Below are positions 25,043 to 33,150 of a DNA stretch of 64,000 nucleotides, piece by piece (position 1 is the stretch's first letter; each line of letters starts with the position of its first letter). A program made the translations under genes and the position numbers. The notes beneath the pieces are model-generated. The model made no database searches. It saw only the letters and a list, made by a program, of their open reading frames with translations, and had not been told where the DNA came from. The stretch comes from Qipengyuania sphaerica (lineage in GTDB: Bacteria; Pseudomonadota; Alphaproteobacteria; Sphingomonadales; Sphingomonadaceae): positions 186,001-250,000 of the forward strand of contig NZ_JAIGNR010000003.1 in the NCBI RefSeq assembly GCF_019711595.1. Direction: 5' to 3'.

Positions 25043-26074
25043 ATGGCCGCGCCCTTTTCCTGGATCAAACCCGAACCGCACGGGATCTATATCCCGCCCG
25101 CCGATTGCTGGGTTGATCCCAGCCGCGCGGTCGATCATGCGCTGGTGACGCATGGCCATGCCGATCACGCACGTGGCGGGCATGGCGAGACGGTGGCGAC
25201 GCCCGAAACGCTGGCGATCATGGAGCTGCGCTATCGCACCGGGGCGGAAGACGATGCAGGCGAAGTACCGCACAAGGCCGTGCCGGTCGAATATGGCGAG
25301 ACGATCCGGCTGAAAGGGGGCGTCGATGCGATCTATATTCCGGCGGGTCATGTGTTGGGTAGCGCGCAAATCCTGCTCGAACATGCAGGCGAGCGGGTGA
25401 TCGTCACCGGTGACTACAAGCGCCGTGAAGACCCGACCTGTCCGCCCTTCGAAGTCACCGCTTGCGATATCTTCATTACCGAGGCGACTTTCGGCCTGCC
25501 CGTCTTCGAACACCCGCCGATCGAAGAGGAGATGCAGAAATTGCTGGGCCGGCTCGCCGCACATCCCGACCGCTGCGTATTGGTCGGCGCCTATGCCCTG
25601 GGCAAAGCGCAGCGCGTTATTGCCGAACTGCGCCGGGCGGGTCACAGCCAGCCGATCTACCTGCATGGCGCGATGGAAAAGATGTGCCGCCTCTACGAAG
25701 AGCACGGCGTGGACCTCGGCGAATTGCGGCTCGTCGCCGATGCCACGAAGGACGAGCTGCGTGGCCACATCGTCGTCTGCCCGCCCTCTGCGCTCAACGA
25801 TAGGTGGAGCCGCCGCCTTCCCGACCCGATTACCGCCATGGCGAGCGGGTGGATGCGCGTGCGCCAGCGCGCCCGCCAGCGCAACGTCGAGCTGCCGCTG
25901 GTCATTTCAGACCATGCCGACTGGAACGAGCTCACCCGCACGATCCGCGAGGTCGATGCGCAGGAAAACTGGATCACGCACGGGCGCGAGGACGCGCTGC
26001 TTCGCTGGTGCCAGCTTCACCAGCGCCGCGCCAAGGCGCTCGCGCTGGTCGGCTACGAGGACGAGGACGACTGA
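25043..26074 (+). CDS. Ligase-associated DNA exonuclease (metallo-beta-lactamase fold)
   Basis: This 343-residue protein has the metallo-beta-lactamase signature HGHADHARGG near residue 36 and later GHVLGSAQILLEH, GDYKRRED and an HAD motif in ISDHADWNE. It belongs to the beta-CASP-like, YSH1-related family repeatedly found next to an ATP-dependent ligase and thought to act in DNA end processing. It sits 3 bp upstream of that ligase. Activity is inferred from family and context. Confidence 0.9.
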   Translation: MAAPFSWIKPEPHGIYIPPADCWVDPSRAVDHALVTHGHADHARGGHGETVATPETLAIMELRYRTGAEDDAGEVPHKAVPVEYGETIRLKGGVDAIYIPAGHVLGSAQILLEHAGERVIVTGDYKRREDPTCPPFEVTACDIFITEATFGLPVFEHPPIEEEMQKLLGRLAAHPDRCVLVGAYALGKAQRVIAELRRAGHSQPIYLHGAMEKMCRLYEEHGVDLGELRLVADATKDELRGHIVVCPPSALNDRWSRRLPDPITAMASGWMRVRQRARQRNVELPLVISDHADWNELTRTIREVDAQENWITHGREDALLRWCQLHQRRAKALALVGYEDEDD

Positions 26075-26077
26075 GGC

Positions 26078-27670
26078 GTGGAGGAATTCGCTGCCCTGAT
26101 CGATGCGCTGGTCTACACGCGCTCTCGCAACGAAAAGCTGCGCCTGATTGCCGAGTATCTCAAGGCGACACCCGATCCCGACCGGGGCTGGGCGCTGGCA
26201 GCCCTGTCGGACGGTCTCGACTTCCCTGCGGTCAAGAGTTCGACCATCCGCAATCTCCTGAAGGACCGGATCGACCCGGTGCTGTGGACGCTCAGCCGCG
26301 ATTTCGTGGGCGATACCGCCGAGACGGCAAGCCTGCTCTGGCCCGCCCCCGACGAGCCGCCCTCGCCGCCTTCGGTGAGCGAGACGGTCGAACTGCTTTC
26401 GGAAATGAATCGCAAGTCGGTGCTAACAGAGCTTCCCAAGCTGTTGGACAGGCTGGATTCCTCGGGCCGCTACGCCCTGCTCAAGCTCGCAACGGGCGGA
26501 ATGCGGATCGGTGTCAGTTCGCGGCTCGCCAAGACGGCATTTGCGCAAGGGTTCGACGTATCTGTCGATCAGGTGGAAGAATACTGGCACGGCCTCACCC
26601 CGCCCTATCCCGAGCTTTTCGCATGGGCAGCAGAGGGCGCTGACCCGCCCGATATCGAGAACCTGCCCACCTTCCGCCCCTTCATGCTCGCCCACCCGCT
26701 CGAGGAAACGGTGGTCGACCTCGCCGATTACGCGGCCGAATGGAAATGGGACGGTATTCGCGTGCAACTGGTACGCGCAGGCGGCGAAACACGGCTGTTT
26801 TCGCGCTCGGGAGACGATATTTCGGCCACTTTTCCCGAATTTCTCGAAATCTTGCCCATGAATGCGGTGCTCGACGGCGAATTGCTGGTGCGCGGCTCGC
26901 ACCAGGGTGGGGAGGCCGGCGGCGCCGCCAGCTTCAACGCGCTGCAACAAAGGCTTGGCCGCAAGACCGTTTCGAAGAAGATGCTGGCGGAATACCCTGC
27001 TTTCATAAGGCTTTACGATGTTCTCTTGCTTGAGGGTGACGACATCCGAACGCTCCCCTGGACCAAGCGGCGCGGGCGGCTCGAAGCTCTGGCGTCACGG
27101 CTTCCGGAGTCTCATTTCGATATCAGCTCCGTCGTCGAAGCCACTGATTTCGAACACCTTGCCGAAATCCGCGAGGGAAGCCGCGAGGACGCCATCGAGG
27201 GATTGATGCTCAAGCGCAGGGACAGCCCCTATATCGCCGGGCGGCGCGTGGGATATTGGTACAAGTGGAAGCGCGACCCGCTTCTGGTAGACTGCGTGCT
27301 GATGTATGCCCAGCGCGGCAGCGGCAAGCGTTCGAGTTTCTTTTCCGACTACACCTTCGGCTGCTGGGACGGCGATCCCGACAGCGGCGCGGACCTCTTG
27401 CCCGTGGGCAAGGCCTATTCAGGGTTCACCGACGAGGAATTGAAGAAACTCGACCGCCATGTGCGCAGCAATACCGTCAACCGCTTCGGCCCGGTGCGCG
27501 AAACCGACAAGAGCCTGGTCTTCGAAGTCGCCTTCGACAGCGTCCATGAAAGCAAGCGCCACAAGTCGGGCCTCGCCATGCGTTTCCCGCGCATCCACCG
27601 CATCCGCTGGGACAAGCCGCCCCACGAAGCCGACCGGATCGAGGCCCTGCGCGCACTGATCGCCGATTGA
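26078..27670 (+). CDS. ATP-dependent DNA ligase (exonuclease-associated type)
   Basis: The 530-residue enzyme seals DNA nicks with ATP. It has an N-terminal DNA-binding domain (1-200), nucleotidyltransferase motif I EWKWDGIRV with the adenylated Lys at about 223, motif III FPEFLEIL...DGELLV, motif IV EGLMLKRRDSPY and motif V KWKRDP, then an OB fold. The start is GTG at 26078. In many alphaproteobacteria an Lhr-type helicase and a phosphoesterase follow; here a DUF1993 gene follows instead, so the set is incomplete at this locus. Confidence 0.93.
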   Translation: MEEFAALIDALVYTRSRNEKLRLIAEYLKATPDPDRGWALAALSDGLDFPAVKSSTIRNLLKDRIDPVLWTLSRDFVGDTAETASLLWPAPDEPPSPPSVSETVELLSEMNRKSVLTELPKLLDRLDSSGRYALLKLATGGMRIGVSSRLAKTAFAQGFDVSVDQVEEYWHGLTPPYPELFAWAAEGADPPDIENLPTFRPFMLAHPLEETVVDLADYAAEWKWDGIRVQLVRAGGETRLFSRSGDDISATFPEFLEILPMNAVLDGELLVRGSHQGGEAGGAASFNALQQRLGRKTVSKKMLAEYPAFIRLYDVLLLEGDDIRTLPWTKRRGRLEALASRLPESHFDISSVVEATDFEHLAEIREGSREDAIEGLMLKRRDSPYIAGRRVGYWYKWKRDPLLVDCVLMYAQRGSGKRSSFFSDYTFGCWDGDPDSGADLLPVGKAYSGFTDEELKKLDRHVRSNTVNRFGPVRETDKSLVFEVAFDSVHESKRHKSGLAMRFPRIHRIRWDKPPHEADRIEALRALIAD

Positions 27671-27717
27671 CGGCAGTCCCTCATGCGCTAGGGGCTGCAC
27701 GCAGACGGGAGAACACG

Positions 27718-28230
27718 ATGACGCACAAGGACCTGCTCGTTTCCACGCACCGCCAGATGCTGGGGACGCTCGACGGATTGCTCAAGAAGGCGGCCGAACA
27801 CGAGAAAGGCGATGCGCTGCTGGCCGAACGCCTTGCCGAGGACATGCTTCCGCTCTCCACGCAGGTCCGCTTCCTCTACAATATGCCGGGCGAGGCGATG
27901 CAGCGGATGATCGGGCTCGACTACAAATCGGTCGAGCAGGATCCGAAGACGATCGCCGAAGCGCGCAAGATGGTGTCGGAGCGGATCGCCGATGTCGAGA
28001 AATGGTCGGCACATAACTTCAAGGCGGAAGACGAGCCGATCGAACTGGTCATCCCTAATGGCATGACCTTCGACCTGACCGCCGGCGAATATGTCCGCGA
28101 CTGGGCAGTTCCGCAGTTCTATTTCCATATTACAACGGCTTACGCCATCCTGCGCAAGGCGGGTCTCGAGATCGGCAAGCCGGATTTCGTAGGCTACATG
28201 TTCCGCTACATCCGCCAGGCTGCGAGCTGA
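27718..28230 (+). CDS. DUF1993 family protein
   Basis: This 170-residue cytosolic protein has no signal peptide. The sequence DMLPLSTQVRFLYN and the C-terminal PQFYFHITTAYAILR with scattered His residues match DUF1993, a family related to the DinB-like four-helix bundle fold. The function is unknown. GGGAGA precedes the ATG. The stop is 3 bp from that of the convergent carbonic anhydrase gene. Confidence 0.85.
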   Translation: MTHKDLLVSTHRQMLGTLDGLLKKAAEHEKGDALLAERLAEDMLPLSTQVRFLYNMPGEAMQRMIGLDYKSVEQDPKTIAEARKMVSERIADVEKWSAHNFKAEDEPIELVIPNGMTFDLTAGEYVRDWAVPQFYFHITTAYAILRKAGLEIGKPDFVGYMFRYIRQAAS

Positions 28231-28233
28231 CGC

Positions 28234-28800
28234 CTATCCGTCGAGCGCCTCGGCAACGGCGTCATTGTGGTGCTTCGCGTTCTCGGCATAGTGCGCCACG
28301 CCCATGCGCATGCTCGCCACGGCGGCATCGCTCAAATCCTTGAGCTTCTTGGCGGGCCTGCCCGCCCAAAGCTCGCGCGCGCCCATTTTCTTGCCCTCGG
28401 TGAGCATGGCCCCTGCAGCCAGCATGGCGTCGCTGCCGATTACCGCCTTGTTCATCGCGATTGCGCCGAGGCCGACGAAGCCGCGGTCTTCGATGATGCA
28501 GCCATGGACCATCGCAATGTGCCCGATGAGCACGTCGTCGCCGATGATGAGCGGGCTGCCGTCGGGATCGCCCGGGCGCGGCGGGTCGCAGTGGAGCACG
28601 CTGCCGTCCTGTACATTTGTCCGCTCACCGATGACGATGCGGCTGACGTCCGCGCGCAGCACGCAATTGTACCAGATCGAGCTGCCCGCCCCGATAGTGA
28701 CATCGCCGACGATGGTGCAGCCCGGCGCGATGAAGGCGCTATCGTGGATTTTCGGTGCTTTGCCGTGGATCGGGACGATGTTTACGCCGGGGCGATTCAT
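28234..28800 (-). CDS. Gamma-class carbonic anhydrase-like protein
   Basis: The protein is a left-handed beta-helix of hexapeptide repeats (IVGDVTIGAGSSIWYN, NVQDGSVLHCD, GHIAMVHGCIIED). It keeps three His that would bind metal (VLHCD, IGHIAM, VHGCII). Length is 188 residues from the ATG at 28800, which overlaps the stop of the GNAT gene as ATGA; an ATG at 28815 is possible. Members include active carbonic anhydrases and carnitine-operon CaiE/PaaY proteins, so activity is not certain. Confidence 0.88.
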   Translation of the reverse strand: MNRPGVNIVPIHGKAPKIHDSAFIAPGCTIVGDVTIGAGSSIWYNCVLRADVSRIVIGERTNVQDGSVLHCDPPRPGDPDGSPLIIGDDVLIGHIAMVHGCIIEDRGFVGLGAIAMNKAVIGSDAMLAAGAMLTEGKKMGARELWAGRPAKKLKDLSDAAVASMRMGVAHYAENAKHHNDAVAEALDG

Positions 28801-29354
28801 TGGGCTTTCTCCCATTCCTCTTTCGTAAGCGAATACTGGATCACCGGGTTGTCTTCGGGCGGGTAGGCCGGGTCTTCGAAATCGAGGTCCTCGCGCCGCA
28901 CCATGCCGAGTTTCTCCATCAGCTTCCAGCTTGCCACATTCGCCCCGCTGGTGAGAGCGACCACGTGGGGCGCATCAACCCGGCCGAAAGCCCAGTCGAT
29001 GATAGCGCGCACGGCTTCCTCGGCGAGCCCCATCCGCCAGCGATCTTCGCGGATGAGCCAGCCGATCTCGTGCTCGCCCGGGTTCGGAGCGCGTTCGTTG
29101 TCGACCAGCTTGATGCCGGCATGACCGACCATTTCGCCCGTTGCCTTCTCGATGAGGAACAGGAAGCTGAAGCCGTGCTGCGCGTAAAGCGCCATGCCCT
29201 TGGCATGCTTCGCCTCGATCTCGTGCATTTCCTTGGGGCCGCCAAGCCGCGCCATGACCGTGGGCGTGTTGAGGACGCGCATCTGCTCTGCCGCATCGCC
29301 TTCATCGATGGTGCGCAGGATCAGGCGAGCGGTTTCGGCGATAATGTCAGCCAT
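28797..29354 (-). CDS. GNAT-family N-acetyltransferase (RimJ/RimL type)
   Basis: The 185-residue protein has the GNAT core: TARLILRTIDEGDA at the N-terminus, the acetyl-CoA region REDRWRMGLAEEAVRAIIDWAFG, and the C-terminal SGANVASWKLMEKLGM signature. The target is unknown; relatives acetylate ribosomal-protein N-termini or small amines. It is the downstream one of two similar neighbours of equal length, overlapping the second by 8 bp and the carbonic anhydrase gene by 4 bp. Confidence 0.88.
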   Translation of the reverse strand: MADIIAETARLILRTIDEGDAAEQMRVLNTPTVMARLGGPKEMHEIEAKHAKGMALYAQHGFSFLFLIEKATGEMVGHAGIKLVDNERAPNPGEHEIGWLIREDRWRMGLAEEAVRAIIDWAFGRVDAPHVVALTSGANVASWKLMEKLGMVRREDLDFEDPAYPPEDNPVIQYSLTKEEWEKAQ

Positions 29355-29904
29355 CTTGCGCCTCCCACGCCTCGCGTGAAATCGAGTATACGATAATCAT
29401 ATCGTCGCCAAAGTCGCTGTTGGCGAAATCCAGGTCCTCGTTCCGCTCCATCCCGAGACGTTTCATCAGGCCCCAGCTGGGCGTGTTGGACTGGACCGTG
29501 AGAGCAATGACCTGTTCCGCACCGAAGCGCTCGAATGCGAGTGCGAGCGATGCCGATGCCGCCTCCCTGGCGTAGCCCTTGCCCCAGGCATCTTCGCGCA
29601 GGCGCCAACCGACCTCCATCTCGTCGAGCGGTCCGCCTTCCTGGTTGCAGCGCTTGAGACCGCAGAACCCAAGGATGACGCCATCCTCCTTGCGTTCGAC
29701 GACCCAGAAAGTGTGGCCGTGATCTGCCTGGTATTTCAGCAATCTTTCCTGCGCGGCAAGGCGCTTGGCTTCATCGCATACGCCGCCCAGCCACTCCATG
29801 ACGGCAGGCGTATTGGTGCCTTGCCAGAAGGGCTCCCAATCCTCCTCCCGCCAGTCACGCAGGATGAGGCGCTCGGTCTCCGTGAAGAAGGGGTTGTCGG
29901 TCAT
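29347..29904 (-). CDS. GNAT-family N-acetyltransferase (second, tandem)
   Basis: Also 185 residues, it has ETERLILRDWREED, the acetyl-CoA loop REDAWGKGYAREAASASLALAFE and SNTPSWGLMKRLGM. It clearly resembles the neighbouring acetyltransferase, including the ..ERNEDLDF ending, which suggests local duplication. It overlaps the MFS/spermidine-synthase fusion gene by ATGA, so the two are likely translated together. Substrate unknown. Confidence 0.88.
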   Translation of the reverse strand: MTDNPFFTETERLILRDWREEDWEPFWQGTNTPAVMEWLGGVCDEAKRLAAQERLLKYQADHGHTFWVVERKEDGVILGFCGLKRCNQEGGPLDEMEVGWRLREDAWGKGYAREAASASLALAFERFGAEQVIALTVQSNTPSWGLMKRLGMERNEDLDFANSDFGDDMIIVYSISREAWEAQDG

Positions 29905-32096
29905 TTGTCCTGGCCGAACAGGACATGCCATTTCACGTGAGGCAGGATCGACGCGAAATCATCGGTCCACACGGCATTGGCTGGCGGTGGAAGGTCCTGC
30001 CATTCCCCCTGCTCACCCCTGAGCTGCGCCATCGCCCGGGCATTCTTCGACATCGCGATCCAGAGCGACGGCGTGGCAAATTCGTCTTCCGGGTCGATGT
30101 CCTTGCGGGCCGCAGAATGCCAGTTGCCGAGTTCGGCGAGCTTGGCGATCACCGGCTGCAGGTCGATATAGCGGTTCGAGATGTGGATCAGGATGATACC
30201 ATCGTCGGAGAGGGCGCGCTGGTAGATCGCGAATGCTTCGCGCGTGACGAGATGCAAGGGGATGGCGTCCGAGCTGAACGCGTCGATGACCAGTATATCG
30301 AACTGGTCCGGTTCCATCGCCTCGAGGGCGATGCGAGCATCTCCCAGATGGGTGGTCGCATCGGGAGTGCATTCCCGCATGAAAGTGAAAGCGCCGGATT
30401 TCGAATAGTCGAGGACGATGGGGTCGATCTCGAAATAGGTCCATTCCTGAGCCGGTTTGCGGTAACAGGCCATTGTGGCCACGCCCAGGCCGACCACGCC
30501 GACCCGCGCGTTCCGGCCGAAAAGTTCGTCTGCCTTGTCGAGGGTCAATCCCACACCCGATGTGCGACTGTAATAGGTGGTCGGCTCAAATTCCTTGCCC
30601 GCTTGGGTTCGCTGTAGTCCGTGCAAGGTCGTGCCGTGGGTAAGCGTCGCGCGCTGCTGGTCGCGCTCGACGGTATAAATCCCGAAATAGCTTCGCTCGC
30701 GATCGCCCTCGAAGGATTGGGCCAAGGTGATGAAGCCGCCGCGTGCCAGCATGAGCACGAAGACGACCAGCAAAAAACCTGGCCTCCAGTTCAGCAGCAG
30801 GAAGCCGCAGAACCCGATCGCGAGCAACAAGGCGATCGCAGTCAGATCGGCTTGGGTGTTCACAGTCGCAGCCAGGCCGAGGCCCAGCACGATCGCGAGG
30901 CCGGTGACAAGGATTTCGGGTCGCCGGTCGTCTCGGGCGAGCCCGAACCGGGCTTTCCAGTCGAAATACGGGTGCAAGGGCGCGAGGATCGCTGCAGCAA
31001 GGATCAGGATCGGGTGTTCCCAGACCCAATCGAAGATCATGGGCGACAAAAGCGCCGCGAAAAGCCCGCCCAAGACCCCACCGGCGCTCATGACCAGGTA
31101 GAACAGGGTCAATTGGCTCGCCGAAGGCCGATCCTTGTAGAGCCTGCGATGAAGGGAAACCGAAACCGAGAACAGCAGGAGAAGGGTGGCCAATCCTGCG
31201 GTTGCAGCCTGGGCGACATGGCTGGTCATGGCGATACCGCCGACAAAGAGGATGACCAGCGGTGTTACTCGCACCAGAATGTCGCCGACCTTGCTTCCTT
31301 CGTTGAAGGCGAAGGTGAAGCTCAGCAGGTAAAGACCGAGCGGGAGGACCCACAAGAGCGGCATCGCGACGATATCGGTGGTGAGGTGAGTGGTCGTCGA
31401 AAGGATCAGCCCCGAGGGGACGGCCGCGAGTGCCAGCCAGAGCAGGATGCGGCGCCATCCGACATGTTCCCCAGGAGAAGTGTCGCTCTCGGAGCCATTG
31501 GTGGGGTACGGGCTTCGGCGCGACCAGCCGACCACGGCAACCAGAAGCACCAGGGCAAGGTAACCGAATGTCCAGAGCCAGCTTTGCGCGGCGAGTGGCA
31601 AATTCGGTTCGAGAAGAAGAGGATAGGCGAGAAGACCTGCGAAGCTTCCGAGATTGGACGCCGCATAAAGCCAGTAAGGATCACCGGCTTTCTTGTTGGC
31701 GGCATACCATCGCTGCATCAGCGGGGCTTGCGCCGATACGACGAAGAAGACGGGGCCGATCGTCGCGAAGAACAGCAGCGGGACCCAGAGCGTCTCGAGG
31801 CCGGCGCGTGCCGGGGGCAGGTCGGCAAGGGCGATCGGCAGGGTGAGGGCTGCCAGCGCCAGCAACGCAACATGGATGATAGCCTGCCTGCGCAGCGAGA
31901 AACGACCGAGCGCGTGCGCATAGGCATAACCGCCGAGTAACAGCGTCTGGTAGACCAGCATCGCGCTGTTCCAGACGGCAGGCGCTCCACCAAGCCGTGG
32001 TAGCACCATCCGCGCCACGAGGGGCTGGACCAGGAACAGGAGGAAACTCCCGAGAACTATGGTCGCAATGAACAGGCCCCGGGCATTTCCCCCCAT
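29901..32096 (-). CDS. Fused MFS-like transporter / spermidine-synthase domain protein
   Basis: The first 450 residues contain about 12 hydrophobic segments (GLFIATIVLGSFLLFLVQP at the start). The remaining part is a class I methyltransferase fold of the spermidine-synthase type: VGVVGLGVATMA, YFEIDPIVLDYSK, HLGDARIALE and ILVIDAFSSDAIPLHL. This 731-residue arrangement is a known but biochemically uncharacterised family. The catalytic Asp equivalent appears in VIDAFSSD. The start ATG at 32096 is 7 bp after the hemB stop. Confidence 0.87.
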   Translation of the reverse strand: MGGNARGLFIATIVLGSFLLFLVQPLVARMVLPRLGGAPAVWNSAMLVYQTLLLGGYAYAHALGRFSLRRQAIIHVALLALAALTLPIALADLPPARAGLETLWVPLLFFATIGPVFFVVSAQAPLMQRWYAANKKAGDPYWLYAASNLGSFAGLLAYPLLLEPNLPLAAQSWLWTFGYLALVLLVAVVGWSRRSPYPTNGSESDTSPGEHVGWRRILLWLALAAVPSGLILSTTTHLTTDIVAMPLLWVLPLGLYLLSFTFAFNEGSKVGDILVRVTPLVILFVGGIAMTSHVAQAATAGLATLLLLFSVSVSLHRRLYKDRPSASQLTLFYLVMSAGGVLGGLFAALLSPMIFDWVWEHPILILAAAILAPLHPYFDWKARFGLARDDRRPEILVTGLAIVLGLGLAATVNTQADLTAIALLLAIGFCGFLLLNWRPGFLLVVFVLMLARGGFITLAQSFEGDRERSYFGIYTVERDQQRATLTHGTTLHGLQRTQAGKEFEPTTYYSRTSGVGLTLDKADELFGRNARVGVVGLGVATMACYRKPAQEWTYFEIDPIVLDYSKSGAFTFMRECTPDATTHLGDARIALEAMEPDQFDILVIDAFSSDAIPLHLVTREAFAIYQRALSDDGIILIHISNRYIDLQPVIAKLAELGNWHSAARKDIDPEDEFATPSLWIAMSKNARAMAQLRGEQGEWQDLPPPANAVWTDDFASILPHVKWHVLFGQDK

Positions 32097-32103
32097 AAAA
32101 TGT

Positions 32104-33102
32104 TTATCCCTGCAGAAGCCGCGCCGCCACGGGCGCATGATAGGTGAGTATTCCTGAACATCCTGCGCGCTTGAAGGCGACCAGCTTTTCCATCAGCAGT
32201 GCCTCGCGGTCGGCCACGCCGGCCGCCGCGCCCGCTTCGATCAGCGCGTATTCGCCGCTGACCTGATAGGCGAAGACCGGCACGCCGAAACGCTCTTTCG
32301 CCCGCCAGATGACGTCGAGATAGGCAAGGCCCGGCTTTACCATCACGCTATCGGCCCCCTCGGCGACGTCCATGGCGATTTCTCGCAGGGCCTCGTCGCT
32401 ATTGGCGGGGTCCATCTGGTAGCTTTTCTTGTCGCCCTTGAGCAGGCCTCCCGAGCCCACGGCGTCACGGAAAGGGCCGTAGAAAGCCGAGGCATATTTG
32501 GCGGCATAGGCCATGATCTGCACATTGGGTTTATCGTTCATTTCCAATGCCATGCGGATGGCTTTTACGCGGCCGTCCATCATGTCGGAGGGAGCGATGA
32601 TGTCCGCCCCGGCCTCCGCCTGGTTCAGCGCCTGGTCGACCAGCACCGCCACCGTGTCGTCATTCAGGACATAGCCCGCATCGTCGATGATCCCGTCCTG
32701 CCCGTGGCTGGTATAGGGATCGAGCGCGACGTCGGTGAGAATGCCGATGTCGTGGCCGCAGGCATCGCGCACCGCCTTGATCGCGCGGCACATGAGGTTG
32801 TCGGGATTGAGCGCCTCGTCGCCGCGTTCGCTTCGCTTGTCGCCAGGCGTATTGGGAAACAGCGCCACGCAGGGAATTCCCAGATCGACCGCTTCCTTAG
32901 CGCGCTGGGCAATGCCGTCGACCGACCAGCGCGAAACGCCGGGAAGGCTCGCTACCGGCTCCTCCAAGCCCGATCCGCTGGTCACGAAGAGCGGCCAGAT
33001 CAAATCGGATGGCGTCAGAACGGTCTCGCGGTGCATCGCGCGGCTCCAGGCATGGGCGCGGGTGCGGCGAAGGCGCGTGGCAGGATAGGCGGCGTCACTC
33101 AT
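32104..33102 (-). CDS. hemB: Delta-aminolevulinic acid dehydratase (porphobilinogen synthase)
   Basis: HemB condenses two 5-aminolevulinates to porphobilinogen in tetrapyrrole synthesis. The 332-residue protein has both Schiff-base lysines (AYAAKYASAFYGPFRDA and MVKPGLAYLD). The Cys-rich zinc site is replaced by ALDPYTSHGQDG, so it should be a magnesium-type enzyme, as usual in alphaproteobacteria. hemJ and hemE lie 22 kb away by the origin. It is the first gene of a leftward five-gene operon. Confidence 0.96.
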   Translation of the reverse strand: MSDAAYPATRLRRTRAHAWSRAMHRETVLTPSDLIWPLFVTSGSGLEEPVASLPGVSRWSVDGIAQRAKEAVDLGIPCVALFPNTPGDKRSERGDEALNPDNLMCRAIKAVRDACGHDIGILTDVALDPYTSHGQDGIIDDAGYVLNDDTVAVLVDQALNQAEAGADIIAPSDMMDGRVKAIRMALEMNDKPNVQIMAYAAKYASAFYGPFRDAVGSGGLLKGDKKSYQMDPANSDEALREIAMDVAEGADSVMVKPGLAYLDVIWRAKERFGVPVFAYQVSGEYALIEAGAAAGVADREALLMEKLVAFKRAGCSGILTYHAPVAARLLQG

Positions 33103-33150
33103 GGCACCGAGCCTTGCCGCAAACTGGAAGTCGGCGCAATTGTCGCGGTC

